Origin: Clostridia bacterium
GTDB lineage: Bacteria; Bacillota_A; Clostridia; Christensenellales; Aristaeellaceae
Direction of reading: 5' to 3'
Assembly: GCA_017620455.1 (NCBI GenBank)
Contig: JAFZQK010000061.1
Span: 1-43,677, forward strand
DNA length: 43,677 nucleotides
Shown here piece after piece: positions 15,527 to 22,700 of this stretch. Position 1 is the first letter of the stretch, and each line of letters begins with the position of its first letter. The position numbers and the translations under genes were made by a program. The notes below the pieces were generated by a model, which did no database searches, was not told where the DNA came from, and worked only from the letters and a program-made list of their open reading frames with translations.

Positions 15527-16354
15527 TCATTGGGGACTTAATTGATTGAGAAACATTTCTGCCGCTTCCTGCGTGGGGGCGAAAGAAAACAAATTGACCT
15601 TCAGCATGGAGATGCATTTCAGAATGTTTTCCTGCACGGCCTGCTGCATCCCGCCGTCCCAGGTGGGAACAAACGCATTGCTCATGAACCGGATGATGGC
15701 TTCCCTTTCTTCCAGCTTCCGCCATTCGTTGGTTTTTCCTTGCTCCAGGAATACCACCCGGTTGACCCGCACCCGATGATTCAGGCATCTGCCGGACGAG
15801 CCGCAGAAGGGGGTGGGTTCAAAGATCACGCCGTCATCTGTTGGGGTCAGCAGGGCAAAATCACCGTTGATGATTATTGCGTCGCTATATTTTTCCAGCA
15901 ATTTACCAAGAGTGGTTTTGCCTGTGCCACTCGGGGCAGAAAGAATGATAATCTCATTCCCGCAGAGTAATGTTACCCCATGCAGCCCAACGCATTCCCT
16001 CAACAGGCTGATCATCAATGCGTGCTGTATTCCCAAACGAACATAGCAATCCAGTGCTTTTTTGATGAATACCGTTACGACGTTTTGCTCTGCAAAACGC
16101 AGACCGAACAATAATCTGCCTTTTTGGAAATACATTGCTGCTGGGCCGTTTTGTTTCTCCTGAACGAACCAGCCATCATATCCAACATGATCACTTTCTA
16201 TACTGTCATCTTCCTCCAAAGTGATCGCAATTGTTTGCAATGCAGAAGCAGAAGAACTTTCATATTTTTTCCAAGTGTCTGGAATCATGCCAATCAATCT
16301 GCTGCTGCCGTTGATACAATATGAATACTGTCCGACAGAAAAACACTTTGTCAT
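15527..16354 (-). CDS. HPr kinase-like P-loop protein in peptide operon
   Basis: This 275-residue protein has an HPr kinase/phosphorylase-type P-loop, SAPSGTGKTTL (139-149), preceded by an LHGVTLL segment (124-130) typical of the HPrK-like proteins found in lasso and other RiPP clusters. It lacks the N-terminal HprK domain of true HprK, and no ptsH is near. Known relatives in lasso clusters phosphorylate a precursor peptide, which suggests kinase activity on the adjacent 72-residue peptide. The target there is C-terminal Ser, whereas this peptide ends Cys-Thr. The start ATG overlaps the precursor stop (ATGA), giving tight coupling. Base composition from about 15840 to 16480 is visibly more AT-rich than in the flanking genes, a possible sign of separate origin. 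Confidence 0.8.
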   Translation of the reverse strand: MTKCFSVGQYSYCINGSSRLIGMIPDTWKKYESSSASALQTIAITLEEDDSIESDHVGYDGWFVQEKQNGPAAMYFQKGRLLFGLRFAEQNVVTVFIKKALDCYVRLGIQHALMISLLRECVGLHGVTLLCGNEIIILSAPSGTGKTTLGKLLEKYSDAIIINGDFALLTPTDDGVIFEPTPFCGSSGRCLNHRVRVNRVVFLEQGKTNEWRKLEEREAIIRFMSNAFVPTWDGGMQQAVQENILKCISMLKVNLFSFAPTQEAAEMFLNQLSPQ

Positions 16355-16569
16355 GTGCAGTAAGCATTATATGAAGCTGCATTGTTCGTGGGATCATATA
16401 CACAACCATTTTGACCGCTACTATCGGTTTTATATGGTTCCATATCACATCCCCAGCAATTTTGATTGTTGCTGGCATTGCCATTCTTGGGGACGCTAGG
16501 GTTGGACGCAATCATGGTATCCGCGGCGAAGGTGTCGACGAACAGTTCCGGGGCTTCGTACTTTTTCAT
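16351..16569 (-). CDS. Candidate four-Cys RiPP precursor peptide
   Basis: This 72-residue peptide is the likely substrate of the operon. Residues 1-22 (MKKYEAPELFVDTF, then MIAS) form the conserved-looking leader. The rest is Asn/Ser/Gly-rich with Cys38, Cys41, Cys56 and Cys71 and a C-W-G-C motif, and ends in Cys-Thr. GGAGAGG lies 9 nt before the ATG. It is 42 nt downstream of the radical SAM gene and overlaps the HPr-kinase-like start. The Cys spacing (3, 15, 15) suits thioether or disulphide crosslinks. The leader would be recognised by the PqqD-like protein. Chemistry and mature form cannot be read from sequence. Confidence 0.75.
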   Translation of the reverse strand: MKKYEAPELFVDTFAADTMIASNPSVPKNGNASNNQNCWGCDMEPYKTDSSGQNGCVYDPTNNAASYNAYCT

Positions 16570-16611
16570 GGGAATCCTCTCCTTTTCTTGGGTCGCGCCG
16601 GGCTTCGGGCC

Positions 16612-17763
16612 TCAGACGCAGGTAGGGGAAGGGGGAACATCAGCGCCGTTTCGCCGGGCCTTGTACAGCCGCAGCAGATACGTGTACTGACAGGTGTATG
16701 GGTCGGGCCCGTGAGGGGAGCCCGTACCTTCAAACCGCCGGCCGGCACAGTTGTGCAGGCAGTCTTCCTGCATGCCGCACGCCTGGCAGGCCGCAGGGCG
16801 GCGAAAGGTGTCGTCCTGTTGGGCTTTCAGCTGCGCCCAGGCAGCCTCAAAGCCCGTTTCAAAGGGATGCGCGTTGCCGCGCCCGTTCAAGGAAATGCAG
16901 GTGTTCATTTCCCCATTCCAGAAGATGGCGCAGCCGGATGAAGCTCCGATGCAGGCGTCCGGCTCAGGCGGCGGCGCTTCCGTGGGGGCCTGGGGCATTT
17001 GGAAGCCGGCCAGCGCCTTTTCCAGCTCCTTGGCATTTTCCATGGCCAGGGCCGCTTCCTCCGGCGGGTGGCAGGCCACGCAGGCCCGTTGGGCGGGGGA
17101 GAGGCGGCATTGCAGCGCGTCCGACATGGAAACGTCGTGCCGGTGGCCGCTGATGTCGGTGATCAGCGTCCAGGAGCAGCCGAGGTCCCGGCACAGCCTG
17201 CCCACCAGGGGATAATCCAGCACGTTCTGCCGGATCATGGTGAAATTCAAGCCCACAGGCACCCGGATGGACCGGAAAAAGCGGATGTTCTCCACCGCCC
17301 TGTCCAGGCCTTCGGGATCGCCGGTGACGGCGGCGTAGGTTTCCTTGCTGCCGCCGTAGAGGGTGATGCCCACGCTGACGGGGGGATAGCGGCGGAATAC
17401 GTCCCGAACGGAATCGGTGTATGCGCCGGCGTTGCTCATGATGCTGATGCGGAAGCCCAGCTGCGAAAGCTGCCCGTACAGCTCCTCGAACCCCGGATAC
17501 TGGGTGCATTCCCCGCCGGTGAGGGTCAGGTACAGCACGCCCGCGTCCCGCATCTGCCGGGCCATATCCAGCCATTCGTCCACCGTGCGCAGCCGGCCGT
17601 AGGGCGCGGCCTGGGCGTCCGTCATGCGGACGTAGCACATGCGGCAATGAAAATTACAGCGGTAGGTGAGCTCCATGGTGCAGGAAAGCGGCCTGCGCTG
17701 CCGGATGGCCTGCAGCTGGATCCGGTCTGTGACCTTGTTCAGATCCCACTGCTTCTGGATCAT
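16612..17763 (-). CDS. Radical SAM/SPASM peptide-modifying enzyme
   Basis: This 383-residue radical SAM enzyme has CNFHCRMC (Cys36, 40, 43) for the SAM-binding [4Fe-4S] cluster and the GGE motif (LTGGECTQYP) near 102. Its C-terminal SPASM domain shows CIGASSGC, then C-x2-C-x5-C-x3-C (CQAC, C, C) and a last Cys near YTCQYTY, enough for two auxiliary clusters. Such enzymes install carbon-carbon, thioether or ether crosslinks or epimerise RiPP precursors (AlbA, SuiB, PqqE, SCIFF-type). It starts at the ATG at 17763, overlapping the stop of the pqqD-like gene, and the precursor gene follows it. The reaction is not predictable beyond family level. Confidence 0.92.
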   Translation of the reverse strand: MIQKQWDLNKVTDRIQLQAIRQRRPLSCTMELTYRCNFHCRMCYVRMTDAQAAPYGRLRTVDEWLDMARQMRDAGVLYLTLTGGECTQYPGFEELYGQLSQLGFRISIMSNAGAYTDSVRDVFRRYPPVSVGITLYGGSKETYAAVTGDPEGLDRAVENIRFFRSIRVPVGLNFTMIRQNVLDYPLVGRLCRDLGCSWTLITDISGHRHDVSMSDALQCRLSPAQRACVACHPPEEAALAMENAKELEKALAGFQMPQAPTEAPPPEPDACIGASSGCAIFWNGEMNTCISLNGRGNAHPFETGFEAAWAQLKAQQDDTFRRPAACQACGMQEDCLHNCAGRRFEGTGSPHGPDPYTCQYTYLLRLYKARRNGADVPPSPTCV

Positions 17764-18026
17764 CCGTCGATCAGCGCCTTTCCCCGCAGCATCTCCAGGA
17801 AAACGTCCACGTCCCTTTCCGCGGTCTGCGGATCGGTATCGTATTCCCGCTGCAGGGCCGCCGCCAGCTCCGGCTTTTCCGCGCCCTTTTCCAGGATGCG
17901 CCAGAGGAACGCGCCGGTTTCATTCAGGCTGAGGATCTCGTTGGGCGAGTAGGCCTCGCTGCCCACCCCCATGATCATATAGATGTCCATGATTTCCCGC
18001 AGGATGTACCCCGGCTTGATCTTCAT
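17760..18026 (-). CDS. PqqD-family RiPP recognition protein
   Basis: This 88-residue protein of the PqqD family (RiPP recognition element, a small winged-helix) binds a precursor leader and presents it to the radical SAM enzyme. The typical core EILSLNETGAFLWRIL lies at 29-44, with a following helical part ending in LRGKALIDG. The ATG at 18026 has AAAGGAG 8 nt upstream and overlaps the stop of the S26 peptidase gene; its own stop overlaps the radical SAM start. Both overlaps are ATGA. The longer open frame back to 18239 is rejected as coding. Confidence 0.9.
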   Translation of the reverse strand: MKIKPGYILREIMDIYMIMGVGSEAYSPNEILSLNETGAFLWRILEKGAEKPELAAALQREYDTDPQTAERDVDVFLEMLRGKALIDG

Positions 18027-18517
18027 GTGCGCGCTCCTTTCCCGGGCTGTGGGCGGAACAGCCTGAACAGCTTTCCCGCCGCTTTCCGTAAGTATATACG
18101 CGGAAATGTGAGGGCTGTCACCGCCCGGGAATACATTTTCAGGAAAAAGTTTTCGCAGGGGATCCGGCGGCCCTTCCGTTCCAGGGCGACGGCCACGCCC
18201 ACTACCTGGCCGAAGGGCAGATCCTTTTCCACGTGCCATTGATTGTCGCCCGCCATGGTGAACCCGTTCTTCCCGACCCGGATGACGCGGTGCAGCGCGT
18301 AGCGCCCGTTCAGCCGGTCGAAAAGCACGATATCCCCCCTGCGGAGGCGCCGGGGAGACTCCAGCACCACCCCGTCCCGCAGATGGCGCAGCAGCGGCTG
18401 CATGCTGACGCCCGTGACGCGGACGAAGGCCTGGCCCGTTTCAGCCAGCTGCTGACGGACCAGGGAAAAATACTGCTCCGTCGGCAGCACACGGACGGAC
18501 GGAATGGGCTTGCTCAC
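18023..18517 (-). CDS. S24/S26-type (SipW-like) peptidase of the peptide operon
   Basis: This 164-residue protein has the signal-peptidase-like Ser motif VTGVSMQP (Ser38) and the region RGDIVLFDRLNGRYALHRV with His76, then AGDNQ (90-93). A His rather than Lys partner is typical of the SipW/archaeal S26B type. It has no clear membrane helix, unlike real signal peptidases, so it probably acts at the membrane face or in the cytoplasm. It is the first gene of the operon, starts at a GTG with GGAGGTGG about 10 nt upstream, and overlaps the pqqD-like start. Such S24/S26 proteins often travel with PqqD and radical SAM genes in gut Clostridia, where they may release the leader peptide. Confidence 0.83.
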   Translation of the reverse strand: MSKPIPSVRVLPTEQYFSLVRQQLAETGQAFVRVTGVSMQPLLRHLRDGVVLESPRRLRRGDIVLFDRLNGRYALHRVIRVGKNGFTMAGDNQWHVEKDLPFGQVVGVAVALERKGRRIPCENFFLKMYSRAVTALTFPRIYLRKAAGKLFRLFRPQPGKGART

Positions 18518-18544
18518 GTTGGTCCAGCCACCTCCACAAATGTC

Positions 18545-18573
18545 ATTATATGGGAAATAAGGAGCGCTGTCAA
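18545..18573 (-). promoter_or_regulatory. Strong sigma-A promoter of the peptide operon
   Basis: On the minus strand this is a perfect consensus, TTGACA (18568-18573), a 17-nt spacer and TATAAT (18545-18550), with the S26 peptidase GTG about 28 nt downstream. It implies high constitutive transcription unless a repressor binds. No operator is evident. Confidence 0.9.
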
Positions 18574-18606
18574 GCAATATCAGGCAAAAAAATGGCTGAT
18601 TGATAC

Positions 18607-18655
18607 AAAAGCCCCGGCCTGGCCGACGCCGGATGATGCGCCGTACAGGCCGGGG
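18607..18655 (-). terminator. Terminator of the surface-protein operon
   Basis: CCCCGGCCTG (18612-18621) pairs with CAGGCCGGGG (18646-18655) around an inner GCC/GGC-rich arm, and on the minus strand is followed by CTTTTGTATC. It separates the LCP-like gene from the peptide operon promoter. Confidence 0.75.
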
Positions 18656-18677
18656 AGAAGCGCCCCGGACGGGGCCG

Positions 18678-19772
18678 TCAGTTATCGTCGTCCCGGAAGA
18701 GGAATTCGCGGATGGCCTTGGAATTGGCCTCTTTGTCCACAATATGGCCCTTCGCGCCGGCGATAATGTCGTATTCCTGGGTGGCCTCCAGGGGGAGCAC
18801 CATGAATTTCACGTGATCCTCATCGAAAATGTCCGCGCCCTGGCGGGAGGCCTCGTACGCCACCCTGGCCAGCGAGACGGTGATGGAGCGGATCACGTCC
18901 TCCGGCAGGTTATTGTAGGATTTCTGGAAGATCGGCCCCAGTTGCGCGCGGATGAATTCGTAGTCGCTCTGGGTCATATTGTCCAGATTGACCGCCCGGC
19001 GGCCGTTCAGCTCCTCCGGGAAGCCCGCTGCGTCGGTATAGAAGGCGATCTTCTTGGAGATGGTGTTGCCGCAGTTCTCAAACATGCTGGCAATGACCTT
19101 CGCCTCGCGCCCGCAGCAGTTGTAGACCGAATCGTACTGCAGCCAGCCGAAGCCCACGGCCTGCAGGCCGTTCAGATGGGTGCCGGGGCCGAACTCGGTG
19201 AGGTAATACTCGTCCGCCAGCATGTCCACCATGGCCTGGGTCAGCAAGCCGCTGTCCACCTGGGCCAGCAGCTGGTTCTTCTTGGAGCCGACCATGCCGT
19301 TGAGGGCGTTGCGCTCCGCCCGGGAAATATCCACGTCCACCCCGCCGTAATCGTCGATCATGCTGGCCAGGTTCAGGTAGTTCAGGGACATGTAGTGCTG
19401 AATGTTGGTGCCGAAGTTGGCGTTGAACACCTTCATGGCTTCCTCGGGGCCGTTGTTGCGGTAGGGCATGTCCAGCTTCTGGGGCACGTCGTAGCCCTCG
19501 TATTCAATGAAGGTATCCCACGTGAACATCAGCAGCCGGATCTTGCCTTTTTCGGGATTCATGGAAATCACCATGAGGGTGTTGCCCGCGTTGCCCTTGT
19601 CGTTATTCATGCCTTCGTTGCAGATCAGCAGGAATTCCACCCAGTCCCCGGCTTCTTCCTCCGCGCTCTCCGCCGCGGCAAACGCAGGCAGGAGGCACAG
19701 GACGAGCGCCAGGGCGATGAGCCTGAACAGGACGCGCAGGGAACGCGGTTTGCGGTTGCTCGATTCTTTCAT
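18678..19772 (-). CDS. LCP-fold protein with altered catalytic residues
   Basis: This 364-residue secreted protein (hydrophobic signal at about 12-34 ending AFAAA) has the LytR-CpsA-Psr fold: LICNEG near 50, NTLMVISMNPEKGKIRLL near 63-80, and MIDDYGGVDVDIS near 137-149. Normal LCP enzymes transfer lipid-linked polymers to peptidoglycan using Asp/Arg residues in R-S-D-T, I-P-R-D and R-x-R motifs. Here those positions read AGNT, FTWDT and WLQ, so both arginine sites are lost. It may bind rather than transfer polymer, or act on another substrate. It lies 15 nt after the giant repeat gene, with AAAGGAGG before its ATG. Confidence 0.82.
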   Translation of the reverse strand: MKESSNRKPRSLRVLFRLIALALVLCLLPAFAAAESAEEEAGDWVEFLLICNEGMNNDKGNAGNTLMVISMNPEKGKIRLLMFTWDTFIEYEGYDVPQKLDMPYRNNGPEEAMKVFNANFGTNIQHYMSLNYLNLASMIDDYGGVDVDISRAERNALNGMVGSKKNQLLAQVDSGLLTQAMVDMLADEYYLTEFGPGTHLNGLQAVGFGWLQYDSVYNCCGREAKVIASMFENCGNTISKKIAFYTDAAGFPEELNGRRAVNLDNMTQSDYEFIRAQLGPIFQKSYNNLPEDVIRSITVSLARVAYEASRQGADIFDEDHVKFMVLPLEATQEYDIIAGAKGHIVDKEANSKAIREFLFRDDDN

Positions 19773-19787
19773 GGTCGCGGCCTCCTT

Positions 19788-22700
19788 TTACTGATTGTCC
19801 GCCGGCACGGTCTTGCGGTCCTGATCGTACCGGTTGTTGATGATCAGCTCGCCGTCCGGCGTGTAGTAGCCGTTCCAGCCCGCCACGCCGTCTACGTTGT
19901 TGGTCAGCTTGTTGTAACGGTCCAGATACCTTTCGGAGATCAGCCTGCCCTCGCCGTCGAAGCTGCGCTCCACGCTGGAATAGCCCGCGGCGCAGTTGAT
20001 CGGGGCGTGATAGCTGTCGTAGTAGCCTTCCCAGACCACGTTGCCGTAGTCGTCGTTTTCGTATTCCAGGATGGCGTAGCCGTCCGTGGTGGTCACGGGA
20101 TCGCCGTCCGCGTTCAGGAAGGTGACCTCATGCACCCGGGTGGCGGGGTAGTAGAGGGTGCTGATGCCCCAGGCGCCGTTGCTGGCGGCGCAGCGCCCGC
20201 CGTTGAGATCCAGGTAGTAGCAGAAGTATTTCTCCACCCGCTGGGAGTTGCTCAGGTCATAATCGTACAGCTTGGCGGCGAAGCCGTCCTTCGTGACGGC
20301 GGGATTGCCGTCCCGGTCCAGCCAGGTTTCCTTCTCCAGCTTGGCGAAGGGAGAATACTCCCTGCGCACGCCGTACACGCCGTCCACGGCGAAGGGATTG
20401 CCTTCCGCGTCAAAGTATTTCTCCAGGGACACCTGACCGCGGCTGGTGTATTCCTTTTCCACCATGCTGCAGCCCTCGGGGCCGACGGCCGGATTGTCCT
20501 GGCCGTCCAGATAACGGAAGACGATGGGGCGATCGTAATGGTCGAAGGTCTGCAGGGAGCAGGCGTAGGCGTCCTCCGGCAGCGTTTCGTCCATGATCCG
20601 CATCACGTAGGTGTGGGCGGCTTCATCCTCGGAAACCAGCACGCGGCGGCTGAAGCTGCCGACCACCATGGGCTGGCGGCTGGCGTCGATGTAGTATTCC
20701 TCCGCTACCCGGCCGCTTTCGGCGTAGGAGACGTAATGGGCGGCGTAGCCTTCGCGGCTGGGCGCGAAGCGATCGTACGCATCGTAGTATTCTTCGCTGA
20801 CCAGGCGGCCTTCTTCGTCGTAATCCATCAGGGCGTAGGCGTACTGCGCGCCTTCCGGCGTGACGCCCAGGGTCTGGGCGTCCAGATACTTTTCGGACGT
20901 GAGGTTGCCCAGATCGTCGTAGGTGTACTCCGCCACGGCGTAATTCATCGTCGTGTCCGTCAGGTTGCCGTCCACGTCGTAGTACGCTTCCCTCGTCACG
21001 TTGCCCAGGGGGTTGTACTCGGTGGTCTTCTTGGCGTATCTCTGCAGGTTCACGGTGGGGTTGCCGGCCCGGTCGTAGAAGCTCCGGGAGGTTTCGCGGC
21101 CCGCCAGGTCGTAGGTGTAGCGGATCTCCGCGTAGCTGTTGGCGTAAGCCACCGGATTGCCCGAAATGTCGAAATACTTAACGGAGAGGACGCGGCCGTC
21201 CGGGTCTACCTCCCGGGTGAGGGAGGAATAGCGGCCCTGGGTGTGAACGGCGGGCTGGCCCTGAACGTTCAGGAGCTTTTCCTCGATGCAGTTGTTCCGG
21301 GCGTCGTATTTGTAAAGGATCTCGCTGTAGCCGTACGGCCCCCAGACCTGGGCGCCCTTGGTGTTGTAGTAGGTCTGGCGGGTGACGTTGTCGCTGTTGT
21401 CATAAACGTAGCCGATGGCGCTGTAGCCGCCGCTCAGGGTCATGGGCTGGCCTTCCGCATTCAGATACTGCCGCTTTACCAGGCGCTGGCGGTCGTCCCA
21501 GGTGTTGCGCATGGCGGCGTAGCCGGCGGAGCAGGGCACGGGGGAATCCTCGCTGTCCAGGTAGGTTTCCGTCAGCACGTCGCCGTTCTTATCCACGGTG
21601 CGCAGGATGGCGGAATACCCGGCGCTGATGTAGGTGCGGTCGTATTTGTCGTCCAGATAGACGATGCTCTTCAGATACTGGTTGTCGTCGTACAGGTACT
21701 GCACGGCGGCGTAGCCGTCCTTGAACAGGGTGGGCTGGTCGTACGTGTCCACGTAGGTGGTGCGCCAGACCTTGCCCTGATCGCTGTATTCGTAGCGGAT
21801 GCCGGAATAGCCGGCGGAGATCATGGTATTGAGGCCGCTGGCATCCAGATAATCCTCGCTGATCCTGCGGTCCTGGGCATCGTAGCCGTAGGCGATGCTG
21901 GCGTAGCCGAACTGGGTTTCCACCGCCTGCATGCCGGCGTTCAGGTTCTCCACCCGGACCAGGTTGCCCCGGGCGTCGTAGTACCGGCGGGAGGCGACGG
22001 TCCGGTTCGTCAGGGAGGCGATGCGCTCGTTTTCGTCCAGGTACTGCTCCAGGATCACGTGATTGTACTGGTCGTATTCCCGCTGCCACACGCTGAAGCC
22101 CTCGGGCAGACGCACCAGATTGTCCTGATCGTCCAGATAGCGGACCTGCAGGGTATTCCCGGCGTTGTCGTAAACCCGGGCGATGGCGGAATAGCCCTTG
22201 CGGACCATCACGCGATCCATCTTGCTATCCAGATAGCTTTCCTTGGTCAGGCGGCCGCGGGCGTCGTATTCGTAATCCGCGGCGGCGTACCCGTCCTCGG
22301 TCATGACGATCTCGCCGCTGAAATACCACACCGAACGGATGCAGCGGCCCGCCGCGTCGTATTCGTGGGTGATGCGGTCATAGCCCCCCGGCATCTGGGT
22401 GGGATTGCCCTGGGAGTAGTACCACTGCTCCTCGGTGCACAGGCCGTTGGCGTCCCGCAGGTAGGTCTTGTAGCTGTAACGGCCTTCCTGCAGGATGGGG
22501 TTGCCATCCTCGCCGAAGTAGGCTTCGCTGGTCAGGAAGCCCGTGGGGCTCCAGGTCTGCAGCTTGCGGGCGTAGCCCTTCGATTGCACGATCAGGCCGC
22601 CCATGCCGTCGGAGTATTCCTCGGAAAGCAGGTGCCCGGCGTCGTCATAGGCGCATTCCTTCAGGGCGTATCCCTTGGAGGAAACCACCGGCTCTCCGTT

